Shown in pieces: positions 46,411-54,834 of a DNA stretch of 55,374 bases. The position numbers were made by a program, and so were the translations under genes. Every line of letters begins with the position of its first letter. The stretch's first letter is position 1. Below the pieces are notes generated by a model. The model worked only from the letters and a program-made list of their open reading frames with translations, had not been told where the DNA came from and did no database searches. Origin of the DNA: Candidatus Dactylopiibacterium carminicum (GTDB lineage Bacteria > Pseudomonadota > Gammaproteobacteria > Burkholderiales > Rhodocyclaceae); assembly GCF_014736495.1 (NCBI RefSeq), contig NZ_MDUX01000022.1, forward strand, positions 1 through 55,374, written 5' to 3'.

Positions 46411-46503
46411 TTCGATACCTCGGTGCGAACGGATTTCGGAGCGTGTACGCCCATCGCCTCAACCCCGTTCGTGCTGAGGTATCGAAGCATGAACGGGCGC
46501 CGA
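46411..46503. repeat. Inverted-repeat pair of the TTCGA(T/C)A...GCTGAGG family
   Basis: Left arm 46411-46432 (TTCGATACCTCGGTGCGAAC...) and right arm 46465-46486 are inverse with 20 of 22 matching positions. The unit shares the GTGCGAACGGATTTCG core and the AAGCATGAACGGGCGCC tail with the copy at 42393-42505. It lies between the binding-protein and first permease genes and may affect their relative expression. Confidence 0.7.
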
Positions 46504-46519
46504 CTGCCATTTCAGTCAC

Positions 46520-46550
46520 GTAGCCCGGATGCAGCGCAGCGGAATCCGGG
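46520..46550. repeat. Dispersed GTAGCCCGGAT...AATCCGGG palindromic repeat
   Basis: GTAGCCCGGATGCAGC followed by GCAGCGGAATCCGGG is the well-known widespread proteobacterial intergenic repeat in which CCCGGAT and ATCCGGG form the stem. It sits just after the stop of the binding-protein gene (46568 on the minus strand), inside the ABC operon. Confidence 0.65.
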
Positions 46551-46567
46551 CCAGCAACCACAGCGGT

Positions 46568-47704
46568 TCAGTTCAGCACTTCGCGTTCATAGGCTTCGAG
46601 GATCGCGTTGTTGTACGGCGCGATCGGGAAGGGCTTGCCGTAGCGGGCCAGATCCGCCGGCGGCACGTCGATGAAGAGCTTGTCCCAGGTGGCCTTGTCC
46701 AGCGCCTTCTGCACGTGCTGGGCATCGATGCCGGGATACCAGTTGAAGCGTTTGACGATGCCTTCGGCCTGCACCTCGGGGCTGGTCGCCAGTGCGACGA
46801 ACTTCTCGGCCAGCGCCACGTTGGCGCTCTTCGCCGGGATCACGTAATGCATCGGCTGGCCGGGCATGCCGGGGGCTGGCAGTACCAGCTTGAGACTGGG
46901 CGGCAACTGGCCGTTGCGCTGCCAGGAAAGGAACATGTCGACCCATACCGGGCCCATGGCGATCTCGCCGCGTGCCAGCATGTCCAGCGTGCCGGCGTTG
47001 CCCGGCGTGAGCGTGACGTTGGCATTGAAGGCCTTGAGCGCTTTCAGCGCCTTGCCCCACTTCTGCGTTTCGGCCGGCTCGAACGGGCCGTTCATCAGCT
47101 TCTCGGCACTGCCTTCGCCGTAGGCGTAGATCCAGCCCATCACGAAGCTCACGCCCGAGGCGCCGCCCTTGATGCCGTTGTAGCCGAACTGCTTGGGATG
47201 CTTCTGCGCGAAGGCGACGATTTCGTCATAGCTCTTCGGCGGCGTCTTGATCAGCGCGGGGTTGTAGGCGATCGCCGTCTGGCTGTTGAACATCGGCATC
47301 ACGTAGCCATCCACCTTGGTGCCCAGCGCCATCTGCGCATTGGTGCGCGTCACCAGCTTGCCGCTGGCGATCTTGCCGCGATAGCTGGCGAGGTAAGCGG
47401 CCTCGACCATCGGGCCGGCGAACTTCTCATGCACCACGGCCACGTCGGTGTCCCACTTCGCGGTGCTGGCCTTGGCCTGGGCTTCGAAGCGTTCGAGGAT
47501 CTTCTGCGAGCCGGCGTCGCCGGGGCCGGTGCCGACCACCCGTACCTTGGTGCCGGGGTTCTGTTTCTCGAACAGCGGGCCGAGATAGTCATTCACGTAA
47601 TCGACCATGTTCTGGTCGCCGGCGGTGAGCACGGTCAGCTCGGCAGCGGGTGCGGCGCTGGCGAACAGACCCAGACAGAGCAGGGAAAGCAGGGTTTTCT
47701 TCAT
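46568..47704 (-). CDS. ABC transporter periplasmic substrate-binding protein
   Basis: A 378-residue family 1 extracellular solute-binding protein with signal peptide MKKTLLSLLCLGLFASAAPA. Two-lobe features include VLTAGDQNMVDYVNDYLGPLFEKQNPG, NSQTAIAYNPALIK and GPVWVDMFLSW. It belongs to the broad iron/thiamine/phosphonate/polyamine-type group; the ligand cannot be read from the sequence. It is 30 bases after the ATPase gene and supplies the permease pair downstream. Confidence 0.92.
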   Translation of the reverse strand: MKKTLLSLLCLGLFASAAPAAELTVLTAGDQNMVDYVNDYLGPLFEKQNPGTKVRVVGTGPGDAGSQKILERFEAQAKASTAKWDTDVAVVHEKFAGPMVEAAYLASYRGKIASGKLVTRTNAQMALGTKVDGYVMPMFNSQTAIAYNPALIKTPPKSYDEIVAFAQKHPKQFGYNGIKGGASGVSFVMGWIYAYGEGSAEKLMNGPFEPAETQKWGKALKALKAFNANVTLTPGNAGTLDMLARGEIAMGPVWVDMFLSWQRNGQLPPSLKLVLPAPGMPGQPMHYVIPAKSANVALAEKFVALATSPEVQAEGIVKRFNWYPGIDAQHVQKALDKATWDKLFIDVPPADLARYGKPFPIAPYNNAILEAYEREVLN

Positions 47705-47734
47705 GGCAGAAGCTCCGGGGAGGTTGCGGGCGGA

Positions 47735-48832
47735 TCAGTGCCGCGTGTCGCCCCGAGGGGCGTCGGCGGCGGACGGGAAGACGAAGAGGCGGTCGCGCGG
47801 CACCAGCAGATCCACGGTCTCGCCGGGAATGCGCGCCTCGTGTGCATCGACGATCACGGTGTGTTCGCCGAACTGGATGGCATGGCGCCACAGGCCGCCG
47901 GGATAGCTCACCTGGCTGACCAGGCCGCGCAGGCGCAGACCGCCATCGGTGCGCTCGCCGGCATCGACCAGCCGCGCGGCATCGCTGCGGAAACGCGCCT
48001 GGTAGTGCCCGTTGCAGGCGCCGGCAAGGATTTCGGTGACACAGGGCACGGGCGCGTGTGGCGAATGCAGGGTGAGGCGGCCGTCGGCGTGATCCCCTTC
48101 GAGCGCGATGGCGTTCTCGGCGCCCATGAAGGCGGCGACGAAGGCCGAAGCGGGGCGGTTGTAGAGCTCGTGCGGCGTGCCGGCCTGGGCGATGCGGCCC
48201 TGGTCCAGGATCACGATGCGGTCGGCCATGATCATGGCTTCCTCACGGTAGTGGGTGACATGCACGGCGGTGATGCCCAGGCGCTTCTGCAGCGCGCTGA
48301 TCTCGTGGCGTACGGCAAGTCGGATGCGCGCATCGAGGTTGGAGAGCGGCTCGTCGAGCAGCAGGATCTCTGGGTCGGCCGCCAGCGCGCGGCCCAGCGC
48401 CACGCGCTGGCGTTGCCCACCGGAGAGCGCGGCCGGCTTGCGCTGCTCCAGCCCGGCGAGCCCCAGCATGGCGGCGATCTCTTCCACGCGCTGGTGGATC
48501 TTGGCGTGCGGCGTGCGGCGCAGCTTCAGCGCGTAGCCGATGTTCTGCGCCACCGTCATGTGCGGCCACAAGGCATAGGACTGGAATACGAAGGCCATGC
48601 CACGCGCATCCGGTGCGAAGGCGGTGACATCGCGCCCCTGCACGCGGATCTGCCCAGCCTGTGGCCGGATGAAGCCGGCGATGCTGCGCAGCAGGGTGGT
48701 CTTGCCACAGCCCGAAGCGCCCAGCAGGGCGACGAATTCGCCACGCGCCACGCCCAGGCTCAGTTCATCCAGCACTGGCTGCGGGCCATAGGCCACGCGC
48801 AGCTTGTCCACGCTCAGGAATGCCTCATCCAC
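47735..48832 (-). CDS. ABC transporter ATP-binding protein
   Basis: About 365 residues. The ABC domain has Walker [10 protein letters not shown], the Q loop [13 protein letters not shown], signature LSGGQRQR and Walker [14 protein letters not shown]; a C-terminal TOBE-like regulatory domain follows (about 245-365). The switch region reads [10 protein letters not shown]: the H-loop His is kept, but the usual D-Q after it is Y-R. GTG at 48832 with GGAG seven bases upstream is preferred to GTG at 48853, which lies inside a palindrome. First gene of the operon ATPase-binding protein-permease-permease-LacI-phosphoesterase. Confidence 0.92.
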   Translation of the reverse strand: MDEAFLSVDKLRVAYGPQPVLDELSLGVARGEFVALLGASGCGKTTLLRSIAGFIRPQAGQIRVQGRDVTAFAPDARGMAFVFQSYALWPHMTVAQNIGYALKLRRTPHAKIHQRVEEIAAMLGLAGLEQRKPAALSGGQRQRVALGRALAADPEILLLDEPLSNLDARIRLAVRHEISALQKRLGITAVHVTHYREEAMIMADRIVILDQGRIAQAGTPHELYNRPASAFVAAFMGAENAIALEGDHADGRLTLHSPHAPVPCVTEILAGACNGHYQARFRSDAARLVDAGERTDGGLRLRGLVSQVSYPGGLWRHAIQFGEHTVIVDAHEARIPGETVDLLVPRDRLFVFPSAADAPRGDTRH

Positions 48833-48847
48833 CTCGATGCTCCGGTT

Positions 48848-48863
48848 TTGCACAGCTGTGCAA
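48848..48863. promoter_or_regulatory. Perfect 16-bp palindrome, probable LacI-type operator
   Basis: TTGCACAGCTGTGCAA lies 15 bases upstream of the chosen ATPase start, in the 5' leader of the ABC operon. Perfect 14-20-bp palindromes are typical of LacI-family sites, and a LacI gene is in the same operon, so autoregulatory control of the whole unit is inferred. Confidence 0.65.
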
Positions 48864-48983
48864 TGCGGCGCAGTCTAGGCAGCGGATGTAACAGCGCGAT
48901 GACAGGCATGTTGCGTACAAGAGAAGGCCCGGAAGCCGTCACCGGGCCTCCGGGCCATCAGCCCGTAGAAGGCGCTGTCAGGT

Positions 48984-49787
48984 TCAATCCCAGACGGGCG
49001 CCAGTTCCTCGGGATCCACTTCACGGCCATTGCGTTCCAGCGTGGCGATGCGCGCCATGTCTTCGGCATCCAGCTGCAGTTGCTGCGCGAGCAGGTTGCT
49101 GGCGAGGTTTTCGCGCCTGGTGGAAGAAGGAATCACCGCATGGCCCAGTTGCAGCGCCCAGGCCAGGGCGACCTGCGCCACGGTGGCCTGATGCTTGTGC
49201 GCGATCTCGGCGAGCAGCGGATCCTGCAGCACCTTGCCGTAGGCGAGCGTCATGTAGGAGGTGACGGTGATGCCCTGGCTCTTCAGGAAAGCGGTGAGCT
49301 GGCTGCACTGCAGATAGGGGCTCAGCTCGATCTGGTTGGTGGCGATCGCTTCGCGCCCCACCTCGGCGATGGCTTGCCGGGTGAGCGCGATGTTGAAGTT
49401 TGAAACGCCGATCTGGCGCGTCAGTCCCAGTGCGCGGGCCTCGGCGAGTGCACCCATGTATTCGGGCAGCGCCACGCCGTTGCCGGGGGCGGGCCAGTGG
49501 ATCAGCGTCAGGTCGACCTGCTCGGTGCGCAGCTTTGCAAGGCTTTCGCGCAGGCTGGGGATAAGCCGGTCGTGCGCGTAGTTGCTCACCCAGATCTTGG
49601 TGGTGATGAACAGCTCGTCGCGCGGTATGCCGCTCTCGGCGATGGCCTGGCCGACCGCCGCTTCGTTGTCGTAAATCTGCGCGGTGTCGATGGCGCGGTA
49701 GCCCAGATCCAGGGCGTTGCGTACGGAATCGATGACGGTTTGGCCTTTCAGGCGGAAGGTGCCGACGCCGAAGGAAGGAATGCTCAT
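48984..49787 (-). CDS. dkgB: Aldo/keto reductase, 2,5-diketo-D-gluconate reductase B-like
   Basis: A 267-residue NADPH-dependent reductase with the AKR catalytic Asp/Tyr/Lys/His set visible in [13 protein letters not shown] (Asp, Tyr), TTKIW (Lys) and LIHWPAP (His), and the C-terminal cofactor site [15 protein letters not shown]. Start at 49787 ([11 protein letters not shown]) gives normal length. The arrangement with an MFS gene upstream and a divergent lysR is known from other proteobacteria; here the MFS gene is broken. Confidence 0.92.
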   Translation of the reverse strand: MSIPSFGVGTFRLKGQTVIDSVRNALDLGYRAIDTAQIYDNEAAVGQAIAESGIPRDELFITTKIWVSNYAHDRLIPSLRESLAKLRTEQVDLTLIHWPAPGNGVALPEYMGALAEARALGLTRQIGVSNFNIALTRQAIAEVGREAIATNQIELSPYLQCSQLTAFLKSQGITVTSYMTLAYGKVLQDPLLAEIAHKHQATVAQVALAWALQLGHAVIPSSTRRENLASNLLAQQLQLDAEDMARIATLERNGREVDPEELAPVWD

Positions 49788-49816
49788 GGGGACTCTCCTC
49801 GAATTGGAAGTGTGGA

Positions 49817-50925
49817 TCAGGCGCAGGCGGGCTGCGCCACGGGAGTGGCACGATCCAGGCGGCCACTGAGCAGCGTGAGGCCGATGGCACCGGTGGTCAC
49901 CAGAGCGGCCACCCATGGGGTATGGGCCAGGCCGATGTTGCTCACCACCTGTGCGCCTGCCCAGGCTCCGGCTGCGATGCCGACATTGAAGGCGGCAATG
50001 TTGAAGCCGGAGGCCACCTCCACCGCTTCGGGCGCGAATTTCTCGGCCTGCTGCACAACATACACCTGCAGGGCCGGCACATTGCCGAAGGCAACCGCGC
50101 CCCAGGCCAGCACGGTCAGCGTGACCAGCCACGGGCTCGGCGCCGTGAATTAGAGCACCAGCAGCACTGCGGCGAGCAGGCTGAAGATCAGCAGCAGTGC
50201 CGAAATCGGCCCCTTGCGGTCGGCCAGCCGGCCACCCCACAGATTGCCCACGGCAACCGATGCGCCATAGGCCAGCAGCATTGCGCCGACCATGCCGGCG
50301 CTGAAGCCGGAGATTTCCTGCAGGATGGGCGCGAGAAAGGTAAAGGCGATCAGCGAGCCGCCGTAGCCCACCGCCGTCATCGCATACACCAGCAGCAGAC
50401 GCGGCTGCAGCAGCACGCGCGCCTGGCGCAGCAGCGGTGCGGGCGGCGTGTGCGCAGTGTGGCGCGGCACGAAGGCGAGTGCGCCGAACAGGGCGATCAG
50501 GCCGAAGACCGACACCACCAGGAAGGTGGCACGCCAGCCGAAGTGCTGGCCGATCAGGGTGCCCAGCGGCACGCCGGTGACGAAGGCCACGGTGAGCCCG
50601 CTGAACATCGTGGCAATCGCGCTGGCGGCCTTCTCGCGCGCCACCAGGCCGGTGGCGATCAGCGTGCCGACCGAGAAGAAGGTGCCGTGCGCCAGCCCGG
50701 TGATCACCCGCGCGAACACCAGTGTGGCGTAGCCGGGCGCCTGCCAGGCGACGAGGTTGCCGACCGTGAACAGCGCCATCAGGCCGATCAGCAGCGTCTT
50801 GCGCGGCATTTTGCCGGTCAGTGCGGTGAGCAGCGGCGCGCCGACGGCCACGCCGAGCGCGTAAAGGCTGACCAGCAGGCCGGCCGAGGGGAGGGGGCGC
50901 CAGTGTCGGTCAGCCAGTATTTGCG
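49817..50925 (-). pseudogene. Decayed DHA1-type MFS transporter
   Basis: The reading frame resembles AraJ/NepI-type MFS efflux proteins from about residue 45 of a normal protein ([27 protein letters not shown]) to the end (...GRLDRATPV), but two lesions are seen. An in-frame TAA at 50150-50152 interrupts the frame between AAVLLVL and FTAPSPWLV, with homology continuing in the same frame to 49817. The first 45 or so residues, including transmembrane helix 1, are missing: only 45-70 bases separate the homologous part from the divergent lysR start, so a deletion is likely. It is 29 bases upstream of dkgB. Confidence 0.82.
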
Positions 50926-50969
50926 AAAAAGACGTATATTCGACAAATACTTTTGACTTTAAATCAACA

Positions 50970-51869
50970 ATGAAGACCAGCCTGGACGAGCTGCAAACCC
51001 TGATCGCCGTGGTGGATTCCGGTGCCATCTCGCGTGCCGCCGAGGCCCTGGGGCAGACGGTCTCCGCCACCAGCCGCACGCTGGGGCGGCTGGAGCAGAA
51101 GCTGCAGACCACCTTGCTACGGCGGACCACGCGGCGCCTGGAGCTCACCGAAGAGGGCGACGCCTTCCTGCGCAACGCGCGGCAGATCGTGGCTGCAGTG
51201 GAAGCGGCGGAAGAGCAGATGGCGGCACGGCGCCAGCGCCCAGCTGGCCGCCTGCGTGTGGATGCCGCCACGCCCTTCATGCTGCATGTGATCGCACCGC
51301 GTGTGGCGGCCTATCGTGCACGCCATCCCGAGGTGGCGCTGGAGTTGCACAGCAGCGAGGGCTTCATAGATCTGCTGGAGCGGCGCACCGACGTGGCTTT
51401 CCGTATCGGTGCGCTGAAGGATTCGACCCTGCATGCCACGCCGCTGGGCTCCAGCCGCCTTCGTGTGCTGGCCAGCCCGGCCTATCTGGAAGCCCACGGT
51501 CGGCCGAGGCGGGTGACGGATCTGGCTGACCATGTGTTGCTTGGCTTCAGCCAGCCCGAATCGCTGAATGACTGGCCGTTGCTGGATGCCGACTGGCTGC
51601 CGCTGCACATCGCACCGGACGTGCGCTCTTCCAGCGGTGAGACCCTGCGCGCCCTGGCGCTGCAGGGTACGGGTATCGTCTGCCTGTCGGATTTCATGAC
51701 CCGGGAGGACCGCGAGACGGGCCGGCTGGTGGAGCTTTTCGTCAGTCAGGCGCTGGAGCTGTGCCAGCCGATCAATGCTGTCTACTACCGCAATACCGCC
51801 GTTTCCAGCCGCATCCAGTCCTTCGTGGAATACCTGCGCGAGGATCTGGCACGGCAACCGGGGTGGTAG
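50970..51869 (+). CDS. LysR-family transcriptional regulator
   Basis: A 299-residue protein with an N-terminal winged HTH (LDELQTLIAVVDSGAISRAAEALGQTVSATSRTLGRLEQKL covers residues 4-44; key turn SAISRAAEALGQ-like) and a substrate-binding domain of the CrgA/DsdC-like group (HVIAPRVAAYRARHPEVALEL, APDVRSSSGETL). It is divergent from the broken MFS gene and dkgB, its presumed targets. The short gap holds a possible T-N11-A site TTCGACAAATACTTTTGAC, not firmly identified. Confidence 0.92.
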   Translation: MKTSLDELQTLIAVVDSGAISRAAEALGQTVSATSRTLGRLEQKLQTTLLRRTTRRLELTEEGDAFLRNARQIVAAVEAAEEQMAARRQRPAGRLRVDAATPFMLHVIAPRVAAYRARHPEVALELHSSEGFIDLLERRTDVAFRIGALKDSTLHATPLGSSRLRVLASPAYLEAHGRPRRVTDLADHVLLGFSQPESLNDWPLLDADWLPLHIAPDVRSSSGETLRALALQGTGIVCLSDFMTREDRETGRLVELFVSQALELCQPINAVYYRNTAVSSRIQSFVEYLREDLARQPGW

Positions 51870-51899
51870 GCTGCACCGTCCCGCATTTTCCGTCTGCTC

Positions 51900-52811
51900 A
51901 TGAGCACTTCATCCGAAGTCGGCCGTAGCTGCCTGCTCGATCCGTCCCTGCGCTGTGCGACCGGCGAAAACCCGCTCTGGCATGAGGGCGAGCGCCGCTG
52001 GTACTGGCTCGATCTACCCGCGCGCGCCATCTTCCGTCTGGACCCCGCCAGCGGCAGTACGCTGCAGTGGCAGGTGGATGAGCATCTGGGCTGCATGGTG
52101 CCGCGTGCCGATGGTGGATTCACCTGTGGCTGCGTGAGCGGGCTGTTCGATGTCGAACTGCCATCAGCGGGCGGTCAGGCTCTGCAAAGACTGCGGATCG
52201 CGGCGGCACATGCGCGGCCCGACACGCGCTTCAACGATGGCCGTTGCGATCGCCAGGGCCGGCTGTGGGTTTCAGGCATGGTGATGAACAATACGCAGGC
52301 GCTTGCAGTGGGCTGCTGGTATCGCTACACGCCGACAGAGGGATTGCGCTGCATGGACAGCGGCTACGTCACACCCAACGGCTCGGCCTTCAGCCCCGAT
52401 GGGCGCACGCTGTACACCTCGGATTCGTTCCGCGATGTCTGCAAGGTCTGGGCGTGGGACTACGACCCCGAGACGGGGCTTGTCGGCGGACGCCGCTGCT
52501 TTATCGACATGCACGGCGCGCCCGGCCGGCCGGATGGCGCGGCGGTGGATACGGATGGCTGCTACTGGATCTGCTGTGCCGATGGCGGCTGCATTCAGCG
52601 CTATACGCCGCAGGGCGTGCTGGATCAGGTGTGGCGCACGCCGATGCTCAAGCCGACGATGTGCGCCTTCGGCGGGGAAGACATGCGCACGCTGCTGGTG
52701 ACCTCGATGTGCCGTGGCCCGGCAGATCTGGCAACCGACCCCGAAGCTGGCCGCCTGCTGATGTTCCGCCCGGGCGCACAGGGCATCGTGGAGCCGCGTC
52801 TGGCGCCGTAG
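51900..52811 (+). CDS. SMP-30/gluconolactonase-family sugar lactonase
   Basis: A 303-residue six-bladed beta-propeller lactonase. Metal-ligand residues are visible in GENPLWH (Glu), RFNDGRCDRQGRLWVSGM (Asn and Asp) and YTSDSFRD / PDGAAVD (Asp). The family opens aldonolactones or related sugar lactones. Start MSTSSEVGRSC at 51900. It lies before a sugar-acid cluster (SDR, IclR, dgoK) and is likely part of oxidative galactose or related sugar use. It is separated from the SDR by a repeat-rich gap. Confidence 0.9.
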   Translation: MSTSSEVGRSCLLDPSLRCATGENPLWHEGERRWYWLDLPARAIFRLDPASGSTLQWQVDEHLGCMVPRADGGFTCGCVSGLFDVELPSAGGQALQRLRIAAAHARPDTRFNDGRCDRQGRLWVSGMVMNNTQALAVGCWYRYTPTEGLRCMDSGYVTPNGSAFSPDGRTLYTSDSFRDVCKVWAWDYDPETGLVGGRRCFIDMHGAPGRPDGAAVDTDGCYWICCADGGCIQRYTPQGVLDQVWRTPMLKPTMCAFGGEDMRTLLVTSMCRGPADLATDPEAGRLLMFRPGAQGIVEPRLAP

Positions 52812-52834
52812 GGCGGGTTGGCCCGCTGTTCGTA

Positions 52835-53016
52835 GATGCGCCATGCGCGCCACGATAGAGCGCGTGATCAGGCAAGAGAAGGTGCGCATGGCGCACCCTC
52901 CCCGGGAATGCAACCCGTAGGTCATGCCACCAGAGCCCATCCGGCTGAAGCCGGACCCACGAGATTGGGCCAGCTAGGGCACCGGTGACGAAATCGTAGG
53001 GTGCGCCATGCGCACC
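52835..53016. repeat. Cluster of palindromic repeats between the lactonase and SDR genes
   Basis: Three GGTGCGCATGGCGCACC-type palindromes (52835-52851 imperfect, 52881-52897 perfect, 53000-53016 perfect) and one REP-like TCCGGCT-GA-AGCCGGA hairpin (52940-52955) fill the gap between convergent genes. Two of the palindromes carry the flanking CGTAG(G) seen in the copies at 43388-43450. Confidence 0.75.
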
Positions 53017-53042
53017 GACGGTCCGTTCAATGCATGCAATGC

Positions 53043-53819
53043 TCAGGGCATGTACTGGCCGCCATTCACATCGAGGATCTGGCCCGTGATGTAGCCGCTG
53101 GCCTGGTGCGAGGCGAAGAACAGGAAGGTCGACGCGACTTCTTCCGGGCGACCGAAGCGGCCCATCGGGATGCCGGTGCTGATCTTCGCGCGGGTGGCGT
53201 CGTCCTTGTCGGCATGGAAAGCCGTGTCGAAAGTGCCGGGCGACACGGTGTTGAAGCGAATGCCGTCCCGGGTGTGGAAATTCACCCAGTTCTTCTGCAC
53301 GTTGTGGATCCAGGCCTTGGCTGCGCCATACAGCGAAGCGCCGGGGCCACCGCCGGTATAGCCGGCAATCGAGCCTACCGAGATCACCGAGGCCGTCTGG
53401 CCGCTGGCCTCGGCGGAGGCCTTCAGGTGGGGCAGGGCGTACCTGGTCATCATCAGCATCGAGCGCACGTTCAGATCCATGACTTCGTCGTAAAAGGCGT
53501 CATCGATCTCCTGCAGCGGTTTCCGTCCGACCAGCCCGCCGGTGTTGTTGATCAGCACATCGATGCCGCCGAAGCGGGCGACGAAGGCGTCCACCAGTGC
53601 CTTGCACAGCGCGCTCTCCTTGAGATCGGCGGGAAAGAACTCGGCCTCGCCGCCGGCTGCGCGCATGGCGGCCAGCGTGGCATCGATGTCATCCGGACGG
53701 CGGCGCCCGTTCAATCCCACGCGTGCCCCCGCGGCTGCAAAGGCCTGGGCTGCAGCCAGCCCGATGCCCTGGCTGGACCCGGTAATCAAGACACGACGAT
53801 TCTTGAGATCAGCGAACAT
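53043..53819 (-). CDS. Short-chain dehydrogenase/reductase, probable sugar dehydrogenase
   Basis: A 258-residue classical SDR: cofactor loop TGSSQGIG, NNTGG, catalytic Ser in VGSIAGY and Tyr-Lys in YGAAK, and the C-terminal SGYITGQILDVNGG. An Arg-Arg pair after beta-2 (NGRRRPDD) suggests NADP(H) preference. The start at 53819 follows AGGAGAACCCT. It is divergent from the iclR gene across an AT-rich gap; the lactonase and dgoK neighbours make a sugar (for example D-galactose or L-sugar) 1-dehydrogenase likely. Confidence 0.88.
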   Translation of the reverse strand: MFADLKNRRVLITGSSQGIGLAAAQAFAAAGARVGLNGRRRPDDIDATLAAMRAAGGEAEFFPADLKESALCKALVDAFVARFGGIDVLINNTGGLVGRKPLQEIDDAFYDEVMDLNVRSMLMMTRYALPHLKASAEASGQTASVISVGSIAGYTGGGPGASLYGAAKAWIHNVQKNWVNFHTRDGIRFNTVSPGTFDTAFHADKDDATRAKISTGIPMGRFGRPEEVASTFLFFASHQASGYITGQILDVNGGQYMP

Positions 53820-53833
53820 AGGGTTCTCCTGTA

Positions 53834-54001
53834 TGAATGAATTCAATTTGTCTCACTATTTGGATAAATAAAGATATTTATTGGGATCTATTCCAAGAAA
53901 ATCATGCAATTCATTGATTTGAAAGTCCATAAATTGCTATTTGTATCACTATTTGAATCATTGGTTGAATATTTGACATATTTAATTTGCCTTCCTAGCA
54001 T
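53834..54001 (+). promoter_or_regulatory. AT-rich SDR/iclR promoter region with direct repeats
   Basis: This divergent gap is far richer in A+T than its surroundings. TCACTATTTGGAT (53853) recurs as TCACTATTTGAAT (53946) 93 bases apart, and AATGAATT/AATTCATT form a distant inverted pair (53835, 53908). TTGACA (53973-53978), a 17-base spacer and TAGCAT (53996-54001) make a good sigma-70 promoter for iclR. IclR-type autoregulation and control of the SDR are inferred. Confidence 0.6.
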
Positions 54002-54033
54002 GGTGACAACCGTACGCAACGGCGACCATAAAA

Positions 54034-54834
54034 ATGCCCACCAAGGTAAAAGAGGAAGACAAATCCGGCGGCAGCCCGGCAGGCACGCAAACCTTGCTGC
54101 GTGGCCTGGCCTTGCTTGAATGCGTGGCTGCCGGTGTCAGCGATGTCAAGGGCATTGCGGCACATCTGGGCACACCGCGCAGCACCACGCATCGCATGCT
54201 GGGCAGCCTGGTGCAGCAGCAATTCCTGCATCACGTGCCCTACAAGGGCTATCTGCTGGGGCCCAAGCTGATCGCACTGGGTATCAAGGCGCTGGAGCAG
54301 CGCCCGTTGGTGGCACTGGCACGGCCGCATATCGAAGTACTGGCGAGCCATACCGGCGATACCGTGCATCTGGGCGTGATGGAAGGGGCCGAGGTTTTCT
54401 ACCTCGACAAGATTCCCGGCACGCGCGGGCTGGAGATGCGCTCGCGGGCGGGTAACCGCATGCCGCTGGCGTCCACTGGCGTGGGCAAGGCACTGGTGCT
54501 AGGCGTGTCGCGCGAACAATGGCGGAGCCTGTATGACCACGCCATGGCACACCGGCGCGCGCAGGGGCACACACCCGCCATCGAATGGACCGAGTATGCG
54601 CTGCAGATGGATGCCTATCTGCGCCAGGGCTGGGTCATGGATCTCGAAGAAAACGAGCTGGGCATCCGCTGTGTGGGTGCGCCGGTGCGTGATCTCACCG
54701 GCAAGGTGGTGGCCGCGATCAGCCTGGCCAGCGCCGTGCCCTACATGTCGGAAGACCGCATGCGCCGCCTCGGGCCGCTGGTGCGCGATACCGCTGAAGC
54801 CATTTCGAAGGACCTGGGATGGATACCCGCATGA
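54034..54834 (+). CDS. IclR-family transcriptional regulator
   Basis: A 266-residue protein with an N-terminal winged HTH (GLALLECVAAGVSDVKGIAAHLGTPRSTTHRML region, residues 29-62) and a C-terminal IclR effector domain (SHTGDTVHLGVMEGAEVFYLDKIPG, AISLASAVPYM). The ATG at 54034 has only a weak ribosome site. It overlaps dgoK, its likely target, and is divergent from the SDR gene, so it probably controls sugar-acid catabolism in both directions. Confidence 0.93.
   Translation: MPTKVKEEDKSGGSPAGTQTLLRGLALLECVAAGVSDVKGIAAHLGTPRSTTHRMLGSLVQQQFLHHVPYKGYLLGPKLIALGIKALEQRPLVALARPHIEVLASHTGDTVHLGVMEGAEVFYLDKIPGTRGLEMRSRAGNRMPLASTGVGKALVLGVSREQWRSLYDHAMAHRRAQGHTPAIEWTEYALQMDAYLRQGWVMDLEENELGIRCVGAPVRDLTGKVVAAISLASAVPYMSEDRMRRLGPLVRDTAEAISKDLGWIPA

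Noticed and set aside
46529..49264. Very long open frame (911 codons) on the plus strand
   Set aside because: It is antisense to the binding protein, ATPase and dkgB genes, has no family features, and is rich in His/Gly/Arg as expected for the shadow of GC-rich coding DNA.
43388..53016. CRISPR array suggested by repeated GGTGCGCATGGCGCACC units
   Set aside because: Copies are irregularly spaced, in both orientations and palindromic, without spacer-repeat periodicity or cas genes.
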